Below, piece after piece: positions 8,394 through 17,310 of a stretch of DNA of 64,000 nucleotides. The notes below the pieces were generated by a model that was not told where the DNA came from, searched no databases, and saw only the letters and a list, made by a program, of their open reading frames with translations. This DNA comes from Faecimorpha stercoravium (GTDB lineage: Bacteria; Bacillota; Clostridia; Lachnospirales; Bianqueaceae). A program made the translations under genes and the position numbers. The stretch lies in contig DVGT01000044.1 of the NCBI GenBank assembly GCA_018712555.1, positions 10,656 through 74,655 on the forward strand. The letters run 5' to 3'. Position 1 is the stretch's first letter. Every line of letters starts with the position of its first letter.

Positions 8394-8762
8394 ATGGAGA
8401 TGGAAGAGGAACGCAAGATCAGCGTGATTACAGATCAGCAGACGGGTAAAGTCAAGATCGCAGACGAGGTCGTAGCGGTGATTGCCGATCTGGCCATCAG
8501 TGATGTAAAGGGGATTCTGACGCTGGGCGGCCGGAAGGGAAAGCGCAGTTATGGCAAAGGAATCGGTGTGCGGATTGATGGAAACGATGTCTATTGTGAT
8601 GTGGCCCTGGTGCTGAAGCAAGGTTTTAAAGTAAAACAGGTGGCTCTCCCGGTACAGCAGAAGATTAAGGCCAGCATAGAGAACATGCTGGAGATGAACG
8701 TCAAGGAGGTCAATGTCTGTATCGTGGGGATTCAGAAAGAGAAGTCCGCCCAGACGGAATAA
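8394..8762 (+). CDS. Asp23/Gls24 family envelope stress protein
   Basis: 122-residue protein of the Asp23 family (YqhY/YloU type), with the pattern KISVITDQQTGKVKIADEVVAVIADLAISDVKGI, then a Gly/Lys-rich loop and VALVLKQGFKVKQVALPVQQKIKASIENM. In Bacillus, YqhY sits beside nusB as here and is linked to control of acetyl-CoA carboxylase; that role is inferred only from family and position. GGAGG is close to ATG 8394; ATG 8400 is an alternative. Confidence 0.9.
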   Translation: MEMEEERKISVITDQQTGKVKIADEVVAVIADLAISDVKGILTLGGRKGKRSYGKGIGVRIDGNDVYCDVALVLKQGFKVKQVALPVQQKIKASIENMLEMNVKEVNVCIVGIQKEKSAQTE

Positions 8763-8793
8763 TCGGCATTACGGAAGAGAGGAACAAGACTGT

Positions 8794-9210
8794 ATGAGTA
8801 GAAAGACAGCGCGGGAGCATGCGTTTCGCATTCTGTTTTCCGCGCAGTTTCAGGAGGAAAACGCACAGGTACTGGTAGAACGGTATTTACAGAGTCAGGA
8901 TATGTCCTTAGAAGAAAAGGATGAGCAGTTCATCCAAAGAGAGATCGAAGGTGCCATCAGGGAGCAGGATCATATTTATGCCAGGATCGGGGAGGCACTC
9001 AAGGAATGGAAGCTGAGCCGTCTGTATCAGGTGGATCGCGCGATCTTACAGATCGCGGTTTATGAGATGCTCTATGAAGAAGAGATCCCAACAAGCGTCA
9101 GTATCAATGAGGCAGTGGAACTTGCGAAGAAATATAGTACGGAAGCCGCTCCGGCTTTTATAAATGGTGTATTAGGCACGATTGCAAAAAACGTGGAAGG
9201 AGAGGCGTAA
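8794..9210 (+). CDS. nusB: Transcription antitermination factor NusB
   Basis: All-alpha RNA-binding protein of 138 residues that joins NusE and boxA RNA during rRNA transcription. Family blocks are ARE-HAFRILFSAQF at the N-terminus, DRAILQIAVYEMLY in the middle, and SVSINEAVELAKKYSTEAAPAFINGVLG at the end. The start at 8794 begins exactly at the conserved MSRKTAREHA; earlier codons overlap the preceding gene. The stop TAA is immediately followed by the xseA ATG. Confidence 0.94.
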   Translation: MSRKTAREHAFRILFSAQFQEENAQVLVERYLQSQDMSLEEKDEQFIQREIEGAIREQDHIYARIGEALKEWKLSRLYQVDRAILQIAVYEMLYEEEIPTSVSINEAVELAKKYSTEAAPAFINGVLGTIAKNVEGEA

Positions 9211-10425
9211 ATGGAACGGCCGATCTACCGGGTTTCGCAGATCAACGCCTACGTAAAGCGTATGTTGACCCAGGATGTTCTCCTGACCAATCTGCAGCTT
9301 GGAGGAGAGATCAGTAATTTCAAGAGGCATTCCTCGGGCCATATGTATTTTGCGCTGAAGGATGAATTGGCGGCCATTTCGGCGGTCATGTTCGCCTCCG
9401 ATGCCAAAACACTGCGCTTTTTTCCCAAGGAAGGGCAAAAGGTGATTGCCAGAGGTTCTATATCGCTTTATGAGAAGACGGGACAGTATCAGTTCTATGT
9501 ACGGCATATGGAACCGGATGGGATCGGGGCGCTGTATCAGGCATATGAGGCGCTGAAACAGAAGCTGGAGGCAGAAGGGCTCTTCGATGCGAGCCGTAAG
9601 AAGAAGATTCCATCCTACCCCCGGACGGTAGCTATGGTCACATCGCCTACGGGCGCGGTGATCCAGGATATGACACAGATTGCAAGGCGGAGGCATCCGG
9701 GGATCCGCCTTATTCTCATACCAGTGATGGTGCAGGGAGAGGGCGCCGCAGAATCGATCGTGCGAGGCCTGGCGCTGGCGGATCAGACCGAAGCGGATAC
9801 GGTGATTGTGGGCCGAGGCGGTGGCTCCATTGAGGATCTATGGGCTTTCAATGAAGAAAAGGTGGCTCGGGCGATTGCGGTCATGCAGCATCCGGTGATT
9901 TCTGCTGTCGGACACGAGACCGATTATACCATCGCAGATTTTGTCGCTGATTTGCGGGCACCGACACCTTCGGCAGCTGTCGAACTTGCGATTCCGCAGG
10001 TGTCGGAGATCCTGGAGAGACTGGCATCGTATCAAAGTCGAGCTCAGAATGCTTTGAAACGTAGAATTGAAATAGAGCGCAGGACATTGGCACAGATCCT
10101 ATCAAGAGGCATATACCGCAGACCCGGTCAAATGCTTATGCCGATGCGTCAGGAGCTGGACATGCTGGGAGAGCGCCTGACAGAGGCATGCGCTCAACGG
10201 ATGAAGGAACGCCGGGAAGCGCTGACGCAGATGGGACTTCGCCTGACGTATTTGGATCCTGCGCATCCATTGCGGAGAGGCTATGCTTATATAACGGACG
10301 ATCAGGGAAAGATTCTATCTTCCGTGAAAGCCATGCAGACAGGGGATTGGATCTGTGCGCATTTGGCGGACGGACAATTCGGGGCTCGAGTTGAGACCAT
10401 AGGGGAGGATACCGATGGAAAATAA
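9211..10425 (+). CDS. xseA: Exodeoxyribonuclease VII large subunit
   Basis: Catalytic subunit of the bidirectional single-strand exonuclease, 404 residues. It has an N-terminal OB fold (YRVSQINAYVKRML ... LGGEISNFKRHSSGHMYFALKD), the nuclease core with TSPTGAVIQDM and GRGGGSIEDLWAFNEE, then AVGHETDYTIADFVADLRAPTPSAAVELA, and a long coiled-coil. It overlaps xseB by 11 bases, which fits balanced production of the two subunits. Confidence 0.95.
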   Translation: MERPIYRVSQINAYVKRMLTQDVLLTNLQLGGEISNFKRHSSGHMYFALKDELAAISAVMFASDAKTLRFFPKEGQKVIARGSISLYEKTGQYQFYVRHMEPDGIGALYQAYEALKQKLEAEGLFDASRKKKIPSYPRTVAMVTSPTGAVIQDMTQIARRRHPGIRLILIPVMVQGEGAAESIVRGLALADQTEADTVIVGRGGGSIEDLWAFNEEKVARAIAVMQHPVISAVGHETDYTIADFVADLRAPTPSAAVELAIPQVSEILERLASYQSRAQNALKRRIEIERRTLAQILSRGIYRRPGQMLMPMRQELDMLGERLTEACAQRMKERREALTQMGLRLTYLDPAHPLRRGYAYITDDQGKILSSVKAMQTGDWICAHLADGQFGARVETIGEDTDGK

Positions 10426-10612
10426 ACAGACATTTGAGGAGGCCATGGAACAGTTGGCGCAGATTACAGATCGAATGGAAAGAGGAGATCTGCCATTAGC
10501 CGAGATGACCTCGTTATATAAAGAAGGGAAAAAGCTGTATCAGGACTGTCAGAAAATGTTGGATCTGACAGAGAAGGAACTTGTGGTGCTGAATGAAGGA
10601 GAAGGGCAATGA
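10415..10612 (+). CDS. xseB: Exodeoxyribonuclease VII small subunit
   Basis: 65-residue helical protein with the XseB signature FEEAMEQLAQITDRMERGDLPLAEM and a second helix KKLYQDCQKML. Four-base overlap with ispA (ATGA) downstream. It is the obligate partner of XseA just upstream. Confidence 0.93.
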   Translation: MENKQTFEEAMEQLAQITDRMERGDLPLAEMTSLYKEGKKLYQDCQKMLDLTEKELVVLNEGEGQ

Positions 10613-11511
10613 AACTCGAGGAATATCAGGTGTGGCAAGGAAAGATTCTGGAGGAGCGGTTGTCTGCGCATGTTTCCCATAGAGGACAGTATGAGGCCCA
10701 GGTGTGGGAGGCCATGTCCTATAGCCTGCTGGCAGGCGGTAAGAGGATTCGTCCCCTGATGCTTCTCCTGGCGGCTGGCGCGGTGACGGGGGAGTGTACG
10801 CAATCTGTCTTTGATCGTGTATATCCCTTTGCGGAGGCGCTGGAGATGATTCATACCTACTCGCTGATTCATGATGATCTGCCGGCGATGGATAATGATG
10901 ATTATCGCCGAGGACGGTTGACGAACCATAAAGTCTTTGGGGAAGCGATCGCGATTCTGGCGGGAGATGGCCTTTTGAATCTGGCATACGAGACGATCTT
11001 CGAGGCCCTGCTCACGGATCCGGCGCCAGGCAGACTCCTGGCGGCAAGAACGATTGCCCAAGCAGCAGGGGCTCGCGGCATGGTAGCCGGACAGACGGCA
11101 GACATGCTGGCCGAGCAGCAGAAGGCAACGCCAGAACATTTGGATTTTATTGAAGAGAATAAGACAGGACAGCTGATGATGGCGGCGCTTCTGGCCGGCG
11201 CCCAGGCTGCGGGGGCACCGGAAGATGCGATCCTGTCCATGAGAAAAGCCGGCAGGGCTATGGGCAAGGCTTTTCAGATTCAGGATGATATTCTGGATGT
11301 GGAAGGAGACGCGGCGGAGCTGGGGAAACGGACAGGCAGCGACGCAGAGAATGAGAAGGTCACGTTTGTAACAGTATATGGCATCCAGAAGGCTCGAGAG
11401 ATGGTGGCAGAACTATCTGCAGATGCCGCAGAAGCGCTGAAAGACTTTCACAATGAGTCGGGGGAGTTGTTGAGGGAGTGGATACAGGCGTTAATATACA
11501 GAAAAAAGTAA
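10609..11511 (+). CDS. ispA: Geranyl/farnesyl diphosphate synthase
   Basis: Class I trans-prenyl diphosphate synthase of 300 residues that chain-lengthens DMAPP with IPP. The first Asp-rich motif is DDLPAMDNDD after YSLIHDD, the second is DDILDVEGD after GKAFQIQ, and the basic GGKRIRP lies near residue 45. The five-residue DDxxxxD form and overall size fit bacterial IspA. It is directly before dxs, so two isoprenoid genes are co-transcribed. Confidence 0.92.
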   Translation: MKLEEYQVWQGKILEERLSAHVSHRGQYEAQVWEAMSYSLLAGGKRIRPLMLLLAAGAVTGECTQSVFDRVYPFAEALEMIHTYSLIHDDLPAMDNDDYRRGRLTNHKVFGEAIAILAGDGLLNLAYETIFEALLTDPAPGRLLAARTIAQAAGARGMVAGQTADMLAEQQKATPEHLDFIEENKTGQLMMAALLAGAQAAGAPEDAILSMRKAGRAMGKAFQIQDDILDVEGDAAELGKRTGSDAENEKVTFVTVYGIQKAREMVAELSADAAEALKDFHNESGELLREWIQALIYRKK

Positions 11512-11512
11512 G

Positions 11513-13396
11513 GTGAGTAAATTGTACCCATTGCTGGATAAGATCCAGGATCCTAAGGATCTGCGGGCAATGACGACGGAGGAGCTGAAACAACTGGCGG
11601 AGGAGATTCGGCATTTCCTGATTCAGAATGTGGCCAGAACAGGTGGTCATCTGAGCGCCAATCTGGGCGTGGTGGAACTGACAATGGCACTGCATCTGGA
11701 GTTTTCCTCTCCGCGAGATCAGATGATTTTTGATGTAGGCCATCAGGCGTATACCCATAAGATTCTGACAGGGCGAAAGGATCTGTTTGACAAGCTGCGG
11801 CAGGAGAATGGTCTCAGCGGTTTTCCGAAGCAGGCGGAAAGCGAGCATGACATTTTCAACACAGGACATGCTTCAACCTCCATTTCTGCGGCGTTAGGAC
11901 TGGCAAAGGCCAGAGACCTGAAGGGCAGCAAGTATCATGTGATTGCGGTGATCGGCGATGGAGCGCTCACCGGAGGAATGAGTTATGAGGCGATGAACCA
12001 GGCGGGGCGGGATAAGACGCCCCTGATTGTCGTGTTAAATGATAATCAGATGTCGATTGGCCCCAATGTGGGCGCATTGGCTCGTAGTCTGTCTACGCTC
12101 AGAACCCGCAGATCCTATCTGAATATGAAGCGGCACATGCATCAGGTGCTGGAAAAAACGGAGGGGGATGGCGGCGCCATGACCAACTTCATTCGGCAGG
12201 CCAAGAAGCGTGTGAAATATTTTCTGATGTCAGGAGCGTTTTTTGAAGAGCTTGGATTTACCTATCTAGGTCCCGTGGATGGTCATGACATAGAGGAGCT
12301 CCGGCGTGTGCTGCGACAGGCGAAGGCGCTCAGAGAACCGGTTCTCGTGCATGTGAAAACCACAAAAGGAAAGGGATATCGTCCCGCAGAAAAGGATGCG
12401 GCCACGTTCCATGGTATCGGAAAGTTTGACCCGGATACCGGAGAAGTGGGAAAGAATCAAGGAGAAAGCTGGGCGCATGCCGTGGGTACTCAATTGCAGT
12501 CCTTCGCCAGAGAAGATGATCGGACGGTGGTGATTACAGCGGCCATGCCGCAGGGAACGGGTGTCCAGGAGTACAGTACACTGTTTCCGAAACGGTTTTT
12601 TGATGTGGGAATCGCGGAAGAACACGCGGTGACGTTTGCGGCGGGGCTGGCACGCGGCGGTATGAAGCCCTATTTTGTCGTGTATTCCACGTTTTTGCAG
12701 CGAGGATACGATCAGGTGCTGCATGATGTGTGTCTGCAGAGACTGCCGGTAAAATTTCTGGTGGATCATGCCGGAATCGTGGGGGAGGATGGCGAGACGC
12801 ATCAGGGGATCTATGATATCGCATATTTGGGGCATATTCCAGAGATGACAATCATGAGTCCTTCGAATCGTACGGAGCTCTGCCGTATGATGAATTATGC
12901 ACATCAGTATGAGGCGCCGATCGCGATTCGGTACCCTAAGGGGAATCTGCCAGAAGAGAGTGAAGATGCGGGACCGCAGATCCGTTTCGGACAAGGCTAC
13001 CTGGTGCGGGAGGAGAAGGATGCGTTCTGTCTTCTTTTGGCTTTGGGAGTCTGTCGCAAGATGGCGGAAGAGGCCGCGGAGCAGTTGGCGGAGAAAGGGA
13101 TTCGTGTGTCGGTGGCGGATGCCCGCTTTGTGGCTCCGTTATCCAGAGAGTGGCTGTTAGAACTGTCAAGGCAGTACCCCAGGATACTCACCATAGAAGA
13201 CCATATTCATACAGGCGGATTTGGTATAAAAGTGCGGGATCTTCTGGCAGAAGAGAGAGCGAAGAGTCAGGTGCGAATCCTGGCACTTCCGGATCGTTTT
13301 ATAGAGCAGGGCAAGAGAGAAGTGTTGCTGAGCCGTTATGGGATCAGTGTGGAAGGAATACAGAAAGCAGTGGAGAATTGGAATGCAGAAGCATAA
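11513..13396 (+). CDS. dxs: 1-deoxy-D-xylulose-5-phosphate synthase
   Basis: Thiamine diphosphate enzyme that condenses pyruvate and glyceraldehyde 3-phosphate at the start of the MEP pathway. About 627 residues. Visible motifs are GGHLSANLGVVELT, the ThDP/Mg block GDGALTGGMSYEAMNQAG, the pyrimidine-domain Glu in FDVGIAEEHAVTFAAGLA, and DHAGIVGEDGETHQG. The start is uncertain: GTG 11513 or, with AAGGTGA 5 bases upstream, TTG 11522. The latter aligns better with the short N-terminus of Bacillus Dxs. Confidence 0.94.
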   Translation: MSKLYPLLDKIQDPKDLRAMTTEELKQLAEEIRHFLIQNVARTGGHLSANLGVVELTMALHLEFSSPRDQMIFDVGHQAYTHKILTGRKDLFDKLRQENGLSGFPKQAESEHDIFNTGHASTSISAALGLAKARDLKGSKYHVIAVIGDGALTGGMSYEAMNQAGRDKTPLIVVLNDNQMSIGPNVGALARSLSTLRTRRSYLNMKRHMHQVLEKTEGDGGAMTNFIRQAKKRVKYFLMSGAFFEELGFTYLGPVDGHDIEELRRVLRQAKALREPVLVHVKTTKGKGYRPAEKDAATFHGIGKFDPDTGEVGKNQGESWAHAVGTQLQSFAREDDRTVVITAAMPQGTGVQEYSTLFPKRFFDVGIAEEHAVTFAAGLARGGMKPYFVVYSTFLQRGYDQVLHDVCLQRLPVKFLVDHAGIVGEDGETHQGIYDIAYLGHIPEMTIMSPSNRTELCRMMNYAHQYEAPIAIRYPKGNLPEESEDAGPQIRFGQGYLVREEKDAFCLLLALGVCRKMAEEAAEQLAEKGIRVSVADARFVAPLSREWLLELSRQYPRILTIEDHIHTGGFGIKVRDLLAEERAKSQVRILALPDRFIEQGKREVLLSRYGISVEGIQKAVENWNAEA

Positions 13397-14192
13397 AGAA
13401 CGGCTGGATTTGTGTCTGGTAGAAAGAGGATTGGCCGCTTCCCGGGAAAAGGCGAAGGCAATGATTATGGCAGGCCATGTGTACGTGAATGGGCAGCGAG
13501 AGGATAAGGCTGGTACGCTGGTGGAAGAAGAGGCGGAGATTCTGGTACGGGGGCCGGTTCTTCCCTATGTGAGTCGGGGCGGTTTGAAGCTGGAGAAGGC
13601 CATCAAGACCTTCGGTGTTCGGCTGGAGGGATGTATCTGTATGGACGCGGGGGCTTCTACCGGTGGATTCACAGATTGCATGCTGCAAAACGGAGCCGCG
13701 AAGGTGTACGCGATCGACGTAGGTTATGGACAGCTGGCGTGGAAGCTTCGTCAGGACGAGCGGGTCGTTGTGCTGGAGAAGACGAATGTGCGCTATCTGG
13801 ATGAGACGAAGGTGCCGGATCTTTGTGATTTTGCCTCAGCAGATCTCTCTTTCATCTCGCTGACGAAGGTGTTGGAGCCAATCGCTGGCCGGATTCGAGA
13901 GGGCGGAGAGCTGGTCTGTCTGGTGAAGCCGCAGTTTGAGGCAGGACGAGAGAAAGTCGGAAAAAAAGGCGTAGTGCGGGAGCCAGAGATTCATGAGGAA
14001 GTGCTCCTTATGATCACAGACTGGGTGCAGTGCCATGGGTTTACCATACTGGGATGTACGTATTCGCCGGTACGTGGACCGGAAGGCAATATCGAATATT
14101 TATTATATCTAAAGAAAGAAGCGTGTTCCGTCGCAGCGGACTGGAAGAAAGAGATCGAGAAGGTGGTGAAAGAATCCCATGAATCCCTGTAA
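13383..14192 (+). CDS. tlyA: TlyA family rRNA 2'-O-methyltransferase
   Basis: 269-residue protein with an N-terminal S4 RNA-binding domain (RLDLCLVERGLAASREKAKAMIMAGHVYVNGQ) and an FtsJ-like SAM methyltransferase domain. SAM site: CMDAGASTGGFTDCMLQNGA and YAIDVGYGQLAWKLR. Catalytic Lys in LVKPQFEAG. Homologues methylate cytidines of 16S and 23S rRNA and were historically called hemolysins. Start 13383 has GGAG 7 bases upstream and overlaps dxs by 14 bases; the end overlaps nadK by 14. Confidence 0.92.
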   Translation: MQKHKERLDLCLVERGLAASREKAKAMIMAGHVYVNGQREDKAGTLVEEEAEILVRGPVLPYVSRGGLKLEKAIKTFGVRLEGCICMDAGASTGGFTDCMLQNGAAKVYAIDVGYGQLAWKLRQDERVVVLEKTNVRYLDETKVPDLCDFASADLSFISLTKVLEPIAGRIREGGELVCLVKPQFEAGREKVGKKGVVREPEIHEEVLLMITDWVQCHGFTILGCTYSPVRGPEGNIEYLLYLKKEACSVAADWKKEIEKVVKESHESL

Positions 14193-15063
14193 GTTTGCCA
14201 TTTCCACCAATTTCACCAAGGATCCGGAAGGGGTCGAGACCAGGCATATTGCGTCGTATCTGCAGGAGCGGGGCGCCAGGGTCTGGCTTCTCGTGAAGCC
14301 GCAGGATGAGGTGCCGGCAGAGTTAGCGGATATGGAGCGGTTGCAGGAGGCGCAGGTTTCTCAGATGGATCTGGTCATTGTTTTGGGCGGGGATGGAACG
14401 ATTCTTTCCAGTGCCAGGCGCCTGCATGAATATGACGTACCGCTTCTGGGTATCAATCTGGGGCATCTGGGTTTTTTGACGGGCAGTGAGAAAGAGGACT
14501 GTGAGTCGGTATTAGATCAGGTTCTCGAAGGGCGATATCGAGAAGAAGAGCGCGTCATGCTTCGGGGAAGAATCGTGCATACGAATGGCGAAGAACAGTA
14601 TTTCAGCGGGCTGAACGATGCGGTCATTACCAGAGGCGCCTTCTCGCGGATGCTCTCGATTTCTGTGAAGATCAATGGGCGGCTCATGGACTATTTTCAG
14701 GCCGATGGGATGATTGTGGCGACGCCGACGGGTTCCACAGGATACAATTTGTCCGCAGGAGGGCCGATTGTAGTTCCCTATGCCAGGGGGATTCTGATCA
14801 CCCCGATTTGTCCCAGATCTCTAACAATGCGGTCGATTGTCGTATCAGAAACCGATGAGATCAATTTCGAAGTATTGCCGGAGACTATGGGACAGAGGAC
14901 GCCGGAACTGATGCTGACGGTGGACGGACAGCAGGGGTATTCGATTGTACCGGGAGATCAGGTATTCATCGGGGTGGATCCTGCAGGGGTTCGGTTGATT
15001 CATATGGAAAACACCACGTTTTTTGATACACTGCGAAAAAAGATGTTTAAGGAATCCATGTAA
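14179..15063 (+). CDS. nadK: NAD kinase
   Basis: Phosphorylates NAD to NADP. 294 residues with the catalytic GGDGTILSSARRL near residues 73-85, the NLGHLGFLT block, the NDAVITRG motif, and DGMIVATPTGSTGYNLSAGGPIV. It overlaps tlyA and precedes argR, a conserved clostridial order. Confidence 0.95.
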   Translation: MNPCKFAISTNFTKDPEGVETRHIASYLQERGARVWLLVKPQDEVPAELADMERLQEAQVSQMDLVIVLGGDGTILSSARRLHEYDVPLLGINLGHLGFLTGSEKEDCESVLDQVLEGRYREEERVMLRGRIVHTNGEEQYFSGLNDAVITRGAFSRMLSISVKINGRLMDYFQADGMIVATPTGSTGYNLSAGGPIVVPYARGILITPICPRSLTMRSIVVSETDEINFEVLPETMGQRTPELMLTVDGQQGYSIVPGDQVFIGVDPAGVRLIHMENTTFFDTLRKKMFKESM

Positions 15064-15100
15064 TTTCAGGGTTCGGCACAGGCGGAAGGAGGAAGACAGG

Positions 15101-15571
15101 ATGAAAGTGGATAGGCAGGCCAAGATCTTGACACTGATCGAAGAATATCCCATCGAAACGCAAGAAGAGCTGGCGGAGAAGCTGGTAGAGGCAGGGTTCA
15201 AAGTAACGCAGGCAACGGTGTCGCGAGATATCCGAGAGCTGCGGTTGACAAAAGTAGTGGGAGAAAATGGAAGGCAGCGCTATGCCATCTTGTCTCCTAA
15301 GGATCCGGACTATGCGGAGCGATTTGTCAGGGTGCTGCAGGAGGGGTATACCTCCGCTGAGGCCGCGGGAAATATTCTCGTGGTCAAGACGATTATTGGC
15401 ATGGCGATGGCGGTTGCAACGGCATTGGATAACCTGGAGTTTTCGGAGATTGTGGGCTGTGTGGCAGGGGATGATACGATTTTTGTAGCGGTGCGCAGTG
15501 AAAAGGAATGTCTCAGGCTGCAGGAAAAGATCAGGAAACTCATTGAAACGGCGGAGGTGCCCAAATGCTGA
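15101..15571 (+). CDS. argR: Arginine repressor ArgR/AhrC
   Basis: 156-residue arginine-responsive regulator. The winged helix is at the N-terminus (IETQEELAEKLVEAGFKVTQATVSRDIRELRL). The C-terminal hexamerisation/arginine domain holds VGCVAGDDTIFVAVRS, with the GDDT arginine site. Start 15101 has GGAAGGAGG upstream. It lies between nadK and recN as in Bacillus and Clostridia and overlaps recN by 7 bases. Confidence 0.95.
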   Translation: MKVDRQAKILTLIEEYPIETQEELAEKLVEAGFKVTQATVSRDIRELRLTKVVGENGRQRYAILSPKDPDYAERFVRVLQEGYTSAEAAGNILVVKTIIGMAMAVATALDNLEFSEIVGCVAGDDTIFVAVRSEKECLRLQEKIRKLIETAEVPKC

Positions 15572-17310
15572 CACATCTGCGGGTCAAGAATATTGCACTC
15601 ATAGATGATATTTCTTTGGATCTGGACGAAGGGCTGAATATCCTGACAGGAGAAACCGGTGCGGGGAAAAGTATCATCATGGGTGCGGTGAACCTTGCAT
15701 TGGGCGCCCGTGTCTCTAAAGACCTGCTGGGAAATCCGGAGAGGCCTGCACAGGTAGATCTGTTGTTTGATGTGACGGACACTCGTGCAAGGAAGCACCT
15801 GGTTCAGATGGGACTCTTGGAAGAAGGCAGTACAGAAGTGCTTCTGTCCAGGCGTATCACACCGAATGGCCGCGCGGTGAATCGGATCAATGAGGATGTT
15901 GCGACGGCTGCTGCGCTGCAAAAGGCGGCGGGAGTGCTGATCGACGTGCATGGGCAGCACGAACACCAGTCCTTATTGGATGCCAGCCGTCATATCGACT
16001 TGCTGGATCGTTTTGATGAGCGGACGCAGCCGCACAAAGAGGCGCTGCGGGGGTTTCTGGATGCGTACAAAGAGAAGGAACAGGAATATCAGAGATGGAA
16101 AGAGCAGTCCCAGGATAAAGAGCGAATTCTGGCGCTGATGGAGTATGAGGCACAGGAGATTGACGAGGCGGGGCTCAGAGAGGGCGAGGAAGACGAACTG
16201 GGGGAGCGCATACGCCTGCTGCGGTCAGCCCAGCGGATTCAGGAGTCCTGCGGTAACGCAGTCAGTTTCCTGCGAGGCGGACAGGACGGATATGGCGGCG
16301 GTATTGGGGCACTGAACGATGCGCTGGCACAGATGCAGTGGATCGAAGAGCTGGATCCCAAGACGCTGTCCTCTATCGTTTCTGCATTATCGGATGCGGT
16401 GGCCATTGCCGAGGATGCGGCTTCCGAGATTGCGCGTTATGGAGAGGATACACAGAGCGATCCACAGGCGCTGGAGGAGGCGCAGGATCGACTGGAGGAG
16501 ATTCGCAGGCTGAAAGGGAAGTATGGGGATAGTTTGGAGAAGATTCTGTCGTACAGGGAATCTCTGACAGAATCCATGGAGAAAATCCAGCATATTCAGG
16601 AGACTCTGTCGGTTTGTGAAAGGGAACTGGCGGTGCTGGAGCAGAAGATGAAGCGGGAGAGTGAGGCACTGAGCGTGTTGCGGCGGCAGGCTGCGCAAGC
16701 GGTATCCAGAGAGATCACGGCGATTCTTACGACGCTGCAGTTCCAGGATCCGGAATTCGCGGTGCAGATCACACCGAAGGATCATATCACGGCAAAGGGA
16801 CAGGACCAGGTGCAATTCATGATTCGAACGAATGTGGGAGAGAAGCTTAGGCCGCTTGATAAGATTGCTTCTGGCGGAGAAATCTCCAGAATCATGCTGG
16901 CGATCAAGACGGTGCTGGCCCAGCGGGATGAGATCCCCACTCTGATTTTTGATGAGATTGATACAGGAATCAGCGGGAGAACGGCACAGAGCGTGGCAGA
17001 AAAGCTGGCGCTGATTTCAGAGTTTCATCAGATTATATGTATCACTCATTTGCCGCAGATTGCGGCAATGGCAGATCATCATCTGCGGATTGAAAAAACG
17101 GTGCGAGAAGGCAGAGCTCGTACCGAGGTGGCAGAACTCTCAGAAAGCGAATCAACTGAAGAATTGGCTCGCATGCTGGGAGGGACACAGATGACAGAAG
17201 CAGTTTTGCAAAATGCATCAGAATTGAAAAAAATGGCGTCGGATTGGAAAGAGCATAATTCTGATAGAATGAGAGAGAATAGACAAAGGAATCCACATGA
17301 AAAGGAGTGA
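15565..17310 (+). CDS. recN: DNA repair protein RecN
   Basis: SMC-like ATPase of 581 residues acting in double-strand break repair. Walker A is GETGAGKSIIMGA near residues 30-42. A central coiled-coil is flanked by the RecN VDVHGQHEHQSLLD block, then the ABC signature IASGGEISRIMLAIK and Walker B LIFDEIDTGISG, ending with ITHLPQIAAMADHH. Full family length. Confidence 0.95.
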   Translation: MLTHLRVKNIALIDDISLDLDEGLNILTGETGAGKSIIMGAVNLALGARVSKDLLGNPERPAQVDLLFDVTDTRARKHLVQMGLLEEGSTEVLLSRRITPNGRAVNRINEDVATAAALQKAAGVLIDVHGQHEHQSLLDASRHIDLLDRFDERTQPHKEALRGFLDAYKEKEQEYQRWKEQSQDKERILALMEYEAQEIDEAGLREGEEDELGERIRLLRSAQRIQESCGNAVSFLRGGQDGYGGGIGALNDALAQMQWIEELDPKTLSSIVSALSDAVAIAEDAASEIARYGEDTQSDPQALEEAQDRLEEIRRLKGKYGDSLEKILSYRESLTESMEKIQHIQETLSVCERELAVLEQKMKRESEALSVLRRQAAQAVSREITAILTTLQFQDPEFAVQITPKDHITAKGQDQVQFMIRTNVGEKLRPLDKIASGGEISRIMLAIKTVLAQRDEIPTLIFDEIDTGISGRTAQSVAEKLALISEFHQIICITHLPQIAAMADHHLRIEKTVREGRARTEVAELSESESTEELARMLGGTQMTEAVLQNASELKKMASDWKEHNSDRMRENRQRNPHEKE